DNA from: Peribacillus alkalitolerans
GTDB taxonomy: Bacteria; Bacillota; Bacilli; Bacillales; DSM-1321
Length of the DNA: 64,000 nucleotides
Assembly (NCBI RefSeq): GCF_010882125.1
Contig: NZ_JAAGVZ010000004.1
Coordinates: 186,001-250,000, forward strand
Reading direction: 5' to 3'
Part shown: positions 45,515-58,826 of the stretch, piece after piece
How the letters are laid out: each line of letters starts with the position of its first letter
Numbering within the stretch: position 1 is the first letter of the stretch
Notes under the pieces: model-generated
What the model saw: only the letters and a program-made list of their open reading frames with translations
What the model was told of the DNA's origin: nothing
Databases searched by the model: none
Made by a program: the position numbers and the translations under genes

Positions 45515-46393
45515 ATGGATAAAAAATTAGAGGAATTAAAGATGGAATATAAAAACGTCCCTATACCAGGTGAATTAGATGATGTGATAAAAAATGCATT
45601 TAAAAGACCGAGCAAAAAAGGATACTTATACAAATGGATTACAGGAACCTTGGTTACTGCAGCATCCGCCTTTATCCTACTATTAAATACTAGTCCATCC
45701 TTTGCTAAGACATTATCGGATGTTCCCGTTCTTAAGGACATTGTCAGTGTTGTAACTTTTACAGAATTTAAAGTGGAGGAAGAGAATTATAAAGCCAACA
45801 TTAAAGTACCAAAAGTTACGAACTTAGAGGATAAATCTCTTGAAAAGAGCCTTAACGAAAAGTATATGAATGAAAATAAACAATTATATGAAGAATTTAA
45901 GGCAGAGGTGGATACCCTGAAAAAAGAAAAAGGTGGTCATCTTGGGGTAGAAAGTGGATATGTGGTACAAACAGATACTGAAAATCTATTAACCATCGGA
46001 AGATATGTGGTAAATACAGTCGGGTCTTCATCGACCACTTTTAAATACGATACTATAGATAAGAAAAAGGAAATTTTATTAACTTTACCTATATTATTTA
46101 AAAATGATCAATACATTCATGTGATAAGTGAAAACATAAAAAATCAAATGCGTGAACAAATCAAAGCGGATCCTGCAAAGGTATATTGGGTTACAGATGC
46201 AGGTATAGAAGATCCAATCGATCCTTTTCAAAGCATAACGTCGGAACAAAATTTCTATATTAATAAAGAAGGCAAGCTTGTCATATCATTTAATAAGTAT
46301 GAGGTTGCGCCAGGGTATATGGGAGTCGTGGAATTTATCATTCCTACTCAAATTATTACCGATTCATTAGTAGGTGATGAGTATATAAAATAA
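45515..46393 (+). CDS. Anti-sigma factor, RsiV-like (DUF3298 domain)
   Basis: A 292-residue membrane protein. The N-terminal cytoplasmic segment (1-42) should bind the sigma factor, one transmembrane helix follows (WITGTLVTAASAFILLLN, about 43-60), and the outside part contains DUF4163/DUF3298 (about 85-285, with YEVAPGYMGVVEFIIP near the end). In B. subtilis RsiV binds lysozyme directly and is then cleaved, which frees SigV. GGAGG lies before the ATG, 22 bp after the sigma gene. No oatA-like O-acetyltransferase follows, unlike in B. subtilis. Confidence 0.85.
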   Translation: MDKKLEELKMEYKNVPIPGELDDVIKNAFKRPSKKGYLYKWITGTLVTAASAFILLLNTSPSFAKTLSDVPVLKDIVSVVTFTEFKVEEENYKANIKVPKVTNLEDKSLEKSLNEKYMNENKQLYEEFKAEVDTLKKEKGGHLGVESGYVVQTDTENLLTIGRYVVNTVGSSSTTFKYDTIDKKKEILLTLPILFKNDQYIHVISENIKNQMREQIKADPAKVYWVTDAGIEDPIDPFQSITSEQNFYINKEGKLVISFNKYEVAPGYMGVVEFIIPTQIITDSLVGDEYIK

Positions 46394-46408
46394 CATTGCT
46401 ACATCATG

Positions 46409-46449
46409 AAAAGAGGGATTCAATTTCATAATTGTTCCCTCTTTTTTAT
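46409..46449 (+). terminator. Terminator of the sigma/anti-sigma operon
   Basis: AAGAGGGA (46411-46418) pairs with TCCCTCTT (46436-46443), followed by TTTTATT. A CAATT/AATTG inner stem extends it. Confidence 0.85.
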
Positions 46450-46542
46450 TGTTGGTATGAATAGATCCTTGGAATCATCCTTCTTCCTCTATCCTACCCT
46501 GTTAGCACAACAATGATCAATGCCTTTTGTATAGCCCTCCGA

Positions 46543-47370
46543 TTAATGCATATTATTTTCATTCATTACCGATGTAACTATATGAAGTGAATCCCATTCT
46601 CCGCTTGAAAACTTTATGATTGGGTATTTTTTTGGAAATAGCTTCTTACGAATTACTTCGGCGGAATCCCCTTCTTTTTGTAAAGTTAATACATCATGGC
46701 TAATAGATAATAAATAGTCTCGTTTACGTTCAAGAGCTGCGCGTCCATCTTCTACAAATCCTACATGACTGCAAAATACATCTTGAAAATCATAAGTTAA
46801 TACTCGTTCTAATGAGTGAATAATGGTAGGTATACTTTCTTCTGCTAATACAACTTTTGTCCGCTCGCTTACAAATAGATCTCCTGTAAATAATTGACCA
46901 GTTTCCCAATTTAATAAGGCTTTATGATCATAGGCATGACCAGGAGTATCAATTACTTCCCATCTCGCATTTCTGGATGTAAACGTTTCAGGCATAGCTT
47001 GAGCATGAAATGGCTTTCTTCTTCCCCAAAATAGTTGCCGATATAAAGGATAATCTGCCCGTTGTGTGCAATAATTCATTGTTTTCTTATTTAAATAAAT
47101 GGGTAGCTTCTTTGTTTTTTCAACATAGGCGGCACAACCTGTATGATCCTCATGAAAATGAGTAATCATTACTTGATCGAAATCTGCTTGATCAATAAAT
47201 GATTCAAAATATTTATGTAAGGACTGCGCTCCAGTATCAATTAATACACCATCAACTAAATAACTGTAAACATTTAATGAGACACTTTGGAATTTAACTT
47301 CTCCATTCAAATAGGAAACGCCATTTTTCTCTCCTAAGTATGAGCTTTTCTTTAAAAACACACCTTTCAT
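46543..47370 (-). CDS. MBL-fold metallo-hydrolase
   Basis: A 275-residue metallo-beta-lactamase-fold protein. The HxHxDH motif is in MITHFHEDHTGCA (about 69-81), the third metal histidine in DTPGHAYDH (about 137-145) and the bridging aspartate in LFTGDLF (about 156-162). No signal peptide, so cytosolic. The first ATG (47370) directly abuts AAGGAG, so translation more likely begins at GTG 47361. Substrate unknown. Confidence 0.8.
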   Translation of the reverse strand: MKGVFLKKSSYLGEKNGVSYLNGEVKFQSVSLNVYSYLVDGVLIDTGAQSLHKYFESFIDQADFDQVMITHFHEDHTGCAAYVEKTKKLPIYLNKKTMNYCTQRADYPLYRQLFWGRRKPFHAQAMPETFTSRNARWEVIDTPGHAYDHKALLNWETGQLFTGDLFVSERTKVVLAEESIPTIIHSLERVLTYDFQDVFCSHVGFVEDGRAALERKRDYLLSISHDVLTLQKEGDSAEVIRKKLFPKKYPIIKFSSGEWDSLHIVTSVMNENNMH

Positions 47371-47528
47371 CTCCTTATTAAATCAAAAATCACATTCAAC
47401 TAGAATTTGATAGACAAAAGTAGAAGTACTTTTACTTCTCTATTAATCTTTTGCATTTTCAACAAATATTATTTTCCTATTTTGAGTGAGGTTTCACAGA
47501 TAATAAATCTTAGGTTTAATCGTCCTAA

Positions 47529-47705
47529 CTATTTTTCAGACTCACGAATTATTCTAGAAATCCCATTGGTTTCTTCATGATATTCTAAACCTCAACTGAT
47601 AGCTTACATCATACTTTGCAATTCTTTTTGCAATCATTGCCCATTCTGCATCTTTAATCAATTCTTCTACCTCATAAATATAAATTTGATTATTACAATT
47701 CTCTA
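47529..47705 (-). pseudogene. Frameshifted gene relic, family unknown
   Basis: On the minus strand one frame reads IYIYEVEELIKDAEWAMIAK then RIAKYDVSYQL, and after a shift near 47590-47600 another frame reads LEYHEETNGISRIIRESEK and stops at 47531-47529. Both pieces have protein-like composition and join naturally, which points to the 3' end of a decayed gene. I do not recognise the family. Confidence 0.4.
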
Positions 47706-47862
47706 AAAAGCAACAGTATTCCTTTTAGCCTATTTAAACTATCTGCCCCTTTATCACACAAACTAAAATATTAGTAAAGTATTTCTCAAATATAAATAAT
47801 CTAACTATCTAGATACTCTCTTAACCAAATGAATAATGCCATGTATCTTGTACGTTGCACAA

Positions 47863-47887
47863 TAAAAAAGCTGTCTAATGACAGCTT
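47863..47887 (-). terminator. Terminator of the EamA transporter gene
   Basis: AGCTGTC (47869-47875) pairs with GACAGCT (47880-47886) around TAAT; six T follow on the minus strand. It lies about 60 bp after the stop codon. Confidence 0.75.
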
Positions 47888-47944
47888 CTCACTTGTTCCT
47901 GTTATTGTGTCATGGGAAACTCTTGAAAGATGGAACGCTTGAGT

Positions 47945-48844
47945 TCACTCTTTTTGTTTCTTGAATTCTTTATTAATTGAAAAAGGATGAAGATTGCTGA
48001 ACAAGATCCCTATTAAAATTAATATTACTCCAGCCCACTGTATCCAATCGACGGTTTCAGATAAAACAATTGCAGACATAAACAAAGCAACTGGTAGTTC
48101 TGAGGCTGTGAGTATCGATCCTAGTCCAGGGCCTATATGTGGCATTCCAATTGAGAAGAGTAAAGGTGGAAGTACAACACCAAATACTCCTAAAATAATA
48201 CCGAATGGAGTGATTCCAACTAATGTAGTCCCATCCATTAAAAATAATGGTGGAAACAGTAAAAACGTTACTATCATCGCTCCTGATGAGAGAATAGCGC
48301 TTCGTTGAATAGGAGGAACTTGTTTCTCTACTAAACTACTGATCATAAGAAAAGTAGAAAAAGAGGTAGCTGCAAGCATGCCCCACGCAGCACCTTGCCA
48401 GGTCATAGATTGCAATCCATCGGTGAAAATTCCTGCTCCTAATAATGATCCAGTTAAGAGAATAATAATGGAGATCACCTTGACTATAGAAGGCTTTTTC
48501 TTAAGAATACCCCATTCCAGCAAGGTACCTATCCAAATAAATTGAAATAAAAAAATAATGGCGAGGGAAGCATTGAGGGTTTCCAGAGAATGATAATATA
48601 GGATTCCGGTTAACCCCATTGGAAATCCACCTAAAAGAATCTTTGTAACTTGTAATGGACTCACCCTTACTTTTTTTGTGAAAAGTGTGAGTACCCAAAT
48701 GATTAGCGTCCCAAAAAGGACCTGACTTCCTGTTACCTCTGCCATAGAGAAACCGGCTGAATAGGCCAGTTTTACAAAAGTAGAAAGGATTCCAAAACTA
48801 CAGCCTCCAAGAAATACGAATAGTGCATAATACCAAGTTTTCAT
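47945..48844 (-). CDS. EamA/DMT-family transporter
   Basis: A 299-residue membrane protein with ten transmembrane segments in two EamA repeats (about 5-135 and 148-288). Typical features: FLGGCSFGILSTFVKLAYSAG at the start and PVALFMSAIVLSETVDWIQWAGVILILIGI at the end. Drug/metabolite transporters export or import small molecules; no substrate can be assigned. GGAGG precedes the ATG. Separated from the upstream dehydrogenase by a terminator. Confidence 0.85.
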   Translation of the reverse strand: MKTWYYALFVFLGGCSFGILSTFVKLAYSAGFSMAEVTGSQVLFGTLIIWVLTLFTKKVRVSPLQVTKILLGGFPMGLTGILYYHSLETLNASLAIIFLFQFIWIGTLLEWGILKKKPSIVKVISIIILLTGSLLGAGIFTDGLQSMTWQGAAWGMLAATSFSTFLMISSLVEKQVPPIQRSAILSSGAMIVTFLLFPPLFLMDGTTLVGITPFGIILGVFGVVLPPLLFSIGMPHIGPGLGSILTASELPVALFMSAIVLSETVDWIQWAGVILILIGILFSNLHPFSINKEFKKQKE

Positions 48845-48875
48845 TCGGAAAACCTCCTAAAAAATTTACCAACAC

Positions 48876-48912
48876 AAAAAGCCACACAATCGTCTGATGA
48901 CAATTGTGTGGC
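48876..48912 (-). terminator. Terminator of the P5C dehydrogenase gene
   Basis: GCCACACAAT (48881-48890) pairs perfectly with ATTGTGTGGC (48903-48912); TTTTTGTG follows on the minus strand. Confidence 0.85.
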
Positions 48913-48987
48913 GAAAAGTAGAGAAAACTCTAGAAAAATCCACTAGGTAAAGTAATTTTAATATTGAATTCCTACACAGTAAGTCAA

Positions 48988-50535
48988 TTAGAATGTTTCA
49001 GAAGTTGTCTTACCTTGCATGTGTTGTACTAGGTAGTCTGGTCCGCCTGCTTTAGAGTCTGTACCTGACATGTTGAATCCACCAAATGGTTGGTATCCAA
49101 CAATCGCACCTGTACATCCACGGTTGAAGTAAAGGTTACCAACATGGAACTCTTCACGTGCTTTTTCGATGTGTGCACGGTTGTTAGTAATAACTGCACC
49201 TGTTAAACCGTATTCTGTATTGTTCGCAATCTCAAGCGCATGGTCGAAATCCTTCGCTTTTGAGAAACCTACTACTGGTCCGAAGATTTCTTCTTGCATT
49301 AAGCGTGCTTTCGGGTCAAGGTCCGCAATGATGGTTGGTTGAACGAAGAATCCTTTAGAGTTGTCGCCTTCTCCACCTGCCATTAATTTACCTTCTTGCT
49401 TACCGATTTCAACATACTCCATGATTTTCTTGAATGAGTTGTTATCGATAACTGGACCCATGAAGTTACTTGTATCTTCTGGGTTACCCACTTGAAGTTC
49501 CTTCGTTAATTCAACAGCACGAGCTAATACTTGATCGTACACATCTTCAACGATGACTGCACGAGAACAAGCTGAACATTTTTGTCCAGAGAATCCGAAT
49601 GCGGATTTCACAATGGATTGTGCTGCTAACTCAAGGTCCGCGTCGCTATCGACTACGATTGTATCCTTACCGCCCATTTCAGCGATCACGCGTTTCAACC
49701 AGATTTGACCTTCGTTCACTTTAGAAGCACGCTCGAAGATACGGATTCCGATATCACGAGATCCAGTGAAGGAAATGAAACGAGTGCGTGGGTGATCAAC
49801 TAAGTAATCCCCAACTTCAGAACCATTACCTGGTACGAAGTTTAATACGCCTGCAGGAAGACCTGCTTCTTCCATCACTTCTACGAACTTCGCAGCAACG
49901 ATAGGCGTTGTAGAAGCCGGTTTTAATAGAATCGTGTTACCAGTTACAATCGCCGCTACCGCAGTACCAGCCATGATTGCGAACGGGAAGTTCCATGGAG
50001 AAATGATAATTCCCACACCTAGTGGAACGTAATTGTATTGATTGTATTCACCTGGACGGCTCTCAACAGGCATTCCGTCTTTTAGCTTCAACATTTGACG
50101 AGCATAGAATTCTAAGAAATCGATTGCTTCCGCTGTATCTGCATCCGCTTCGTTCCAAGGCTTACCTGCTTCCATCGTCAATAATGCAGAGAATTCATGC
50201 TTGCGGCGACGAATGATCGCAGCAGCACGGAACAAGATATCAGCGCGGGATTCCGGCTTCACTTTTTTCCAAGTCTTGAATGTCTCATCCGCAACTTGCA
50301 TCGCTTTTTCAGCTAGATCGCGGCTTGCTCTAGAAACACGACCGATTACTTCTTCTTTATTTGCAGGGTTGTATGAAACGATTTTATCGTCAGTCGTAAT
50401 TTTTTCTCCGCCTATCACCAATGGGTAATCCTGGCCAAGATAAGATTTTACTAATTTTAAACCTTCTAAATATGCAGCTTTGTTTTCTTCTTCTTTGAAA
50501 TTTGTAAATGGTTCATGTTTGTATGGTAGTACCAA
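48988..50535 (-). CDS. rocA: L-glutamate gamma-semialdehyde (1-pyrroline-5-carboxylate) dehydrogenase
   Basis: A 515-residue NAD+-dependent aldehyde dehydrogenase that oxidises glutamate semialdehyde to glutamate, the second step of proline and arginine breakdown. Signatures: [32 protein letters not shown], the glutamate in [14 protein letters not shown] and the catalytic cysteine in [11 protein letters not shown], ending [16 protein letters not shown]. The length equals the Bacillus RocA/PutC type. TTG start with AGGAGGGG 6 bases upstream. No proline dehydrogenase gene is adjacent. Monocistronic. Confidence 0.93.
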   Translation of the reverse strand: MVLPYKHEPFTNFKEEENKAAYLEGLKLVKSYLGQDYPLVIGGEKITTDDKIVSYNPANKEEVIGRVSRASRDLAEKAMQVADETFKTWKKVKPESRADILFRAAAIIRRRKHEFSALLTMEAGKPWNEADADTAEAIDFLEFYARQMLKLKDGMPVESRPGEYNQYNYVPLGVGIIISPWNFPFAIMAGTAVAAIVTGNTILLKPASTTPIVAAKFVEVMEEAGLPAGVLNFVPGNGSEVGDYLVDHPRTRFISFTGSRDIGIRIFERASKVNEGQIWLKRVIAEMGGKDTIVVDSDADLELAAQSIVKSAFGFSGQKCSACSRAVIVEDVYDQVLARAVELTKELQVGNPEDTSNFMGPVIDNNSFKKIMEYVEIGKQEGKLMAGGEGDNSKGFFVQPTIIADLDPKARLMQEEIFGPVVGFSKAKDFDHALEIANNTEYGLTGAVITNNRAHIEKAREEFHVGNLYFNRGCTGAIVGYQPFGGFNMSGTDSKAGGPDYLVQHMQGKTTSETF

Positions 50536-50640
50536 GTCAAACCCCTCCTATGTATTACTAACTCCATTACCCATTCTAACCGATAATGTTCACTACTTCA
50601 AAGACAATAATGCTGGAAACTTATCTACATAACTTTCTGA

Positions 50641-50674
50641 AAATAAAAAATAGCCCATCAATTATTGATGGGCC
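50641..50674 (-). terminator. Terminator of the pcrB-pcrA-ligA-camS unit
   Basis: GCCCATCAAT (50653-50662) pairs with ATTGATGGGC (50664-50673), a tight hairpin, followed on the minus strand by TATTTTTTATTTTC. Confidence 0.85.
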
Positions 50675-50701
50675 AGAAATAATGGTTGATATTAAGGTTA
50701 T

Positions 50702-51874
50702 TTAATACTGATAAATATGCACAAACGGTTCTTTTTGATTTGGTTTACGGACTATCAATGATTCAGGTCCACTTACGCTATTAACAGCAACTTGGACGGA
50801 TACGTATTCAGGGAAATGTTCCATAACTAACCCTGCTACATATTGAGTAAAGCCAATTGCTTCAGCTTTCCCATAGAACTGAATCGGGATAGTAATATTC
50901 AGTTCCTGTAACTGATCATCCACATAGTATCCACGACCAACAACACCATTGAAGTTAGGGAAATATTTTTCTACGTCTTGTTTAAAATTCAAAAAGAATG
51001 TAACGTCATCTCGATGTTTGTCTTTTGCTTCTTCTGAAGGGAATAGCAAATATTTTTCATTGACCTTTTCCCAATCACGAATAGAGGTGACACCTTCTCC
51101 GATATTGGTATAGGCAATAAAATTCCCCGGAACAACAGACGTGCTAGCTTCTTGCTTAAATAGTGCTATTGTAATAGGTACGTTTTTCAAGTCATCCATT
51201 TTACGAAGTCGAAGAAGTACTTCTTGTGCTATTTTCTTGCCTTGCTTCTCCATTTCATCAGTAGGAATTTTCACGCTATACACATCGCCAAATTCTTCCT
51301 TTTGATAATAATGAACAGAATTCAAAGCTAAACCGATGACAACTCCACCAAGACCTACTGTTCCTTCTCCATTTTTCACCATATAATCCTGTTCTAAAAT
51401 ATGAGAAAGGTAGATTGGATTCTGTTCATTCTGTTTGGCTATGTCCCCTTTTCCTGGATTTAACGGATTCAAACCTATATTATTAGACTCTTTGATCTTC
51501 TCTTTTGCCAATTGTTCTTTTGTAAATTTACGATTCAGCCATTTATTAACCGTCTTCGAATCAAGATATTGACCTTCCTTAAATAAGAAAGTATCCGGCT
51601 CAAACGTTTGCTGAGCGATTCGCATCAATCCCATTTCCATTTCATTTACGTCAAATCGCGTATTTAAATTTGATACGACAAGTCCACGCGCTTGGCTTGG
51701 TTCAAATGGAAGAATGGTACGATAATATTGTTCAGATATTTGATATTTCGGGATAATCGCTTTTTCTTTGGCATCATCCGTCTTTTGGACAACCTCTTCC
51801 TGCTTGTCGAATTTAGGGGCACAACCTGTTAATAACAGGAGGACCGTTAATCCGATCAAGTAGATTTTTTTCAT
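50702..51874 (-). CDS. camS: CamS-family lipoprotein (YerH)
   Basis: A 390-residue lipoprotein: signal peptide MKKIYLIGLTVLLLLTGC with lipobox LLTGC (lipidated Cys18). The body matches CamS, first known as the enterococcal sex-pheromone precursor, with YYRTILPFEPSQARGLVVSNLNTRFD (about 51-76), a propeptide-like NNIGLNPLN segment and TIPIQFYGKAEAIGFTQYVAG near the end. Exported and membrane-anchored; the cellular role in Bacillus is unknown. It follows ligA by 12 bp. Confidence 0.92.
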   Translation of the reverse strand: MKKIYLIGLTVLLLLTGCAPKFDKQEEVVQKTDDAKEKAIIPKYQISEQYYRTILPFEPSQARGLVVSNLNTRFDVNEMEMGLMRIAQQTFEPDTFLFKEGQYLDSKTVNKWLNRKFTKEQLAKEKIKESNNIGLNPLNPGKGDIAKQNEQNPIYLSHILEQDYMVKNGEGTVGLGGVVIGLALNSVHYYQKEEFGDVYSVKIPTDEMEKQGKKIAQEVLLRLRKMDDLKNVPITIALFKQEASTSVVPGNFIAYTNIGEGVTSIRDWEKVNEKYLLFPSEEAKDKHRDDVTFFLNFKQDVEKYFPNFNGVVGRGYYVDDQLQELNITIPIQFYGKAEAIGFTQYVAGLVMEHFPEYVSVQVAVNSVSGPESLIVRKPNQKEPFVHIYQY

Positions 51875-51886
51875 GTTTACACCCTC

Positions 51887-56163
<4,277 letters not shown>

Positions 56164-56238
56164 ATATCCCACCACCAAATAAGAACGTTTGTTCTAATAA
56201 TTATACAAAAAATATACGTAAAAGGAAATGAGCTCCCT

Positions 56239-56925
56239 TTAATTTTTAACAGCCTTCACAGTTAGAAGTGCTTGATTTAGATCATCATATATAACATTTC
56301 CGACTACAACGACGTCCGCAAATTGTGCCATCTCTTTAGCTTGTTCCGGGCCTGTAATGCCCCCTCCATAAAAGATGGTTGTTTGATTCACTCGCTCTTT
56401 TACTTCTTTGACAATCGCAGGATCACCATATGTTCCACTGTATTCTAAATAAAAAATGGGCAAATTCAGCATTCGCTCAGCCATAACACCATATGCCACA
56501 ACATCATCACTATCTAGGTCTGTATTTGCATCTGTCAGTTTAGCAGCTTTACACTCACCATTTAAAATGCAATATCCTTCTACAATAATCTCTTCCCAGT
56601 TCATTATATCTCCGAATTCCTTTACTGCCTTTTGATGGAGGCCAACAATCCAATTGGGATCCGTACTGTTCAGTACTGTCGGAATAAAATATAAATCAAA
56701 ACCTGGTGTTACCGTTTCAATAGAAGAAACTTCTAGCACACAAGGTACTGTATATCTTCTGATTCTTGCCATTATATCGAGGACACCCTCAAGAGTAACA
56801 TCATCTGAGCCACCAACCAGAATGGCATCCGTTCCTGATTCACATATTAACTCTAAAGCCTCGTCAGAAATTTCTTTATTAGGATCGAGTTTAAACACAT
56901 GTTTCCACTCGCGAAAATCATACAT
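56239..56925 (-). CDS. pcrB: Heptaprenylglyceryl phosphate synthase PcrB
   Basis: A 228-residue TIM-barrel prenyltransferase that joins heptaprenyl diphosphate to glycerol-1-phosphate, giving an archaeal-type ether lipid precursor. Signatures: [14 protein letters not shown] at the start, [16 protein letters not shown] (about 27-42), [25 protein letters not shown] and the phosphate loop [15 protein letters not shown] 56925 is chosen since GGGAGG lies 7 bases upstream and the length then equals the B. subtilis enzyme. First gene of the pcrB-pcrA-ligA-camS unit. Confidence 0.95.
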   Translation of the reverse strand: MYDFREWKHVFKLDPNKEISDEALELICESGTDAILVGGSDDVTLEGVLDIMARIRRYTVPCVLEVSSIETVTPGFDLYFIPTVLNSTDPNWIVGLHQKAVKEFGDIMNWEEIIVEGYCILNGECKAAKLTDANTDLDSDDVVAYGVMAERMLNLPIFYLEYSGTYGDPAIVKEVKERVNQTTIFYGGGITGPEQAKEMAQFADVVVVGNVIYDDLNQALLTVKAVKN

Positions 56926-57068
56926 CAAAAAGCCTCCCATCTAATTCCCATTCCAACATTATATCATTTCATTTTAGTAAGAAAAACTGTCACACCTTCT
57001 ATTCATGGTCTGATTTTATCTATTTGCCTCCACCATAATCTGCAGCTTGCTTAGTGACGAACGGGGGT

Positions 57069-57304
57069 CACGGAAATATGGAAGTTTTACACGGATTTTT
57101 CCCTAAAAGTCACAGAGATCTGGTCGGAAGTCACGGATAAACTACTAAAAATCACGGATATCATTTTTAGATAGACGAATGAATAATTCCAAGAAGATAC
57201 TTATTTTCAGGATTTTACCGAACGGACTACATATTTTACCGAATAGAAGCATTTTTTTACCGAAATCTCAATCTTATTAACAAATCAACTGCACATATTA
57301 CCAA
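57069..57304. repeat. Array E: CACGG and TTTACCG cores, both at exactly 21-bp pitch
   Basis: CACGG (once CACAG) starts at 57069, 57090, 57111, 57132 and 57153. After a 60-bp gap a second series, TTTACCG degrading to TTAAC and TTACC, starts at 57214, 57235, 57256, 57277 and 57298. All steps are exactly 21 bp. Filler between cores is variable. It lies between the pcrB promoter region and the terminator of yerC. Confidence 0.85.
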
Positions 57305-57324
57305 ACATCCACAATGGCGCAAAA

Positions 57325-57346
57325 AAACCCGGTCTTAGCCGGGTTT
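57325..57346 (-). terminator. Terminator of yerC
   Basis: AAACCCGG (57325-57332) pairs with CCGGGTTT (57339-57346) around a 6-nt loop, followed by TTTT on the minus strand. Confidence 0.9.
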
Positions 57347-57350
57347 GGGA

Positions 57351-57647
57351 TTATTCCTCTTCTTTTATTCGGTCGAGAGCCATAGTGTAGGCATCATTGC
57401 CATAATTCAAGCATCGTTTCACACGTGAGATTGTAGCTGTGCTTGCACCTGTTTCAGTCTCGATTTTATGATAGGTTTTGCCTTCTTGAAGCATTCTAGC
57501 AACCTCAAGACGCTGAGCTAATGATTGTATTTCATTAACAGTACATAAATCGTCAAAGAATCGATAACATTCCTCAAGATCTTTTAAAGTCAAAACCGCT
57601 TTAAATAATTGATCCAGTTCTTTTCCTCTTAGTTTTTCAATTTGCAT
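57351..57647 (-). CDS. yerC: YerC/YecD-family TrpR-like DNA-binding protein
   Basis: A 98-residue all-helical protein related to the Trp repressor. The helix-turn-helix lies in LAQRLEVARMLQEGKTYHKIETETGASTATISRVKRCL (about 43-80). Strongly conserved near pcrB-pcrA in Firmicutes; B. subtilis YerC has been linked to control of amino-acid or cell-division genes, but its ligand is not settled. Own terminator downstream. Confidence 0.93.
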   Translation of the reverse strand: MQIEKLRGKELDQLFKAVLTLKDLEECYRFFDDLCTVNEIQSLAQRLEVARMLQEGKTYHKIETETGASTATISRVKRCLNYGNDAYTMALDRIKEEE

Positions 57648-57682
57648 ATATGAACCCCTTTATATGATTTTCTCATAGAATT

Positions 57683-58744
57683 TTATATTCCTTCGCTGAA
57701 AGAAACTGAACCAGCTAAACCAGGACTTTGAGGGATGATATTCACCCAAGTCTTGCCCGGAATGAAACCTACTTCTTTTCCATCCTTAACTGGTATTAGC
57801 AATCCGTTCTTGTTTTCCCATTGTACTGCATTCCATTTTCCGTCCTGAAGCAAGTATGCATTGCCTCCAGATTCTAAGTTGATATCACGTCGACCATGTT
57901 TATCGACGATTTTATGTTGAGCTTCAATGATGAATACGTTTTTCAACTGAACAGGTTTACCAGTTTCTTTGTCGATAGTCTGCTCTCCTTTTGAAAAACG
58001 GTTATAAGTAGATGTCGCTTTATCGAATTCGTAACGAACATTAAAGGACTCTGTTCCGTACGATATACTTACAGCTTCACCTTTTTCTCCATTCAACACT
58101 TCCATTTCATCCTCAGTCAAAAATGGAAAAGAGCCAGGTGCTTGCTCCATATTAAATCCGTTCTTCTCTGCACCTTTTTCTATATTTTCAAACGTGATAT
58201 AGGAGTTATGTGGGGCTTTTCGAGTTTTATCCCTCTTAAACAGAGTACCATCATATACTATTCCGTTTAAATTCTCAATAAAGCCGCTATCTAGCATTGC
58301 TTTCGCCTCAGGGCTGTATCCATGACAGATATAAATTCCGTTTAGCCCCTTTGCAAGTTCGATATAATAATCTCTTGCACTTCTAACCGGCCCAATTCTA
58401 TCAGGCTTTTCACTTTGAAAAACAGCAAGAAAACGAGTGACTTCACCTTCTGCTAACATCTCATATACGATATCAGCTTGTGAAATTCCTGATTGTGGAC
58501 GAGCTTTAGGATGATTATTCACCATTACAGCAACAGCTCTTTGATTAGAGACCTCATTGGTACCAACCCCAGATAAAGGAAACGCATACTTCATGACATC
58601 TGATTCTTCTTTTGTTTCCTGCGCTTGTACCGGTTCTGCTTGCTTAGTAGGTTCTTTCTTAGGTGTAGCTTCTTCTTTCTTACTACAGCCAACAGCCAAT
58701 AAGGAAACTGTCAAAAGGCTGACTGTCAATGTCCTCAGTCTCAT
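57683..58744 (-). CDS. yerB: DUF3048 lipoprotein YerB
   Basis: A 353-residue lipoprotein: signal peptide with lipobox LAVGC (lipidated Cys20), a charged linker rich in K, E, P and Q, then two DUF3048 domains (about 52-200 and 230-350). Recognisable stretches are VMVNNHPKARPQSGISQADIVYEMLAEGEVTRFLAVFQS and GPVRSARDYYIELAKGLN. The domain is suspected to bind or act on an envelope component; no activity is established. Same place and order as in B. subtilis. Confidence 0.93.
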   Translation of the reverse strand: MRLRTLTVSLLTVSLLAVGCSKKEEATPKKEPTKQAEPVQAQETKEESDVMKYAFPLSGVGTNEVSNQRAVAVMVNNHPKARPQSGISQADIVYEMLAEGEVTRFLAVFQSEKPDRIGPVRSARDYYIELAKGLNGIYICHGYSPEAKAMLDSGFIENLNGIVYDGTLFKRDKTRKAPHNSYITFENIEKGAEKNGFNMEQAPGSFPFLTEDEMEVLNGEKGEAVSISYGTESFNVRYEFDKATSTYNRFSKGEQTIDKETGKPVQLKNVFIIEAQHKIVDKHGRRDINLESGGNAYLLQDGKWNAVQWENKNGLLIPVKDGKEVGFIPGKTWVNIIPQSPGLAGSVSFSEGI

Positions 58745-58826
58745 TTATGTCCCCCCTAGCTAAATTTCAAGCTGGTTTCTCTATTTCTGTATCTATTAAT
58801 ATGCACAGTATACTTACTTTTACATT

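Larger units (their letters stand above)
47371..47944. other. Intergenic stretch with a gene relic
   Basis: About 570 bp without an intact gene. A frameshifted coding relic on the minus strand occupies about 47529-47705; a terminator for the upstream EamA gene is at its right end. Nothing else is clear. Confidence 0.5.
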
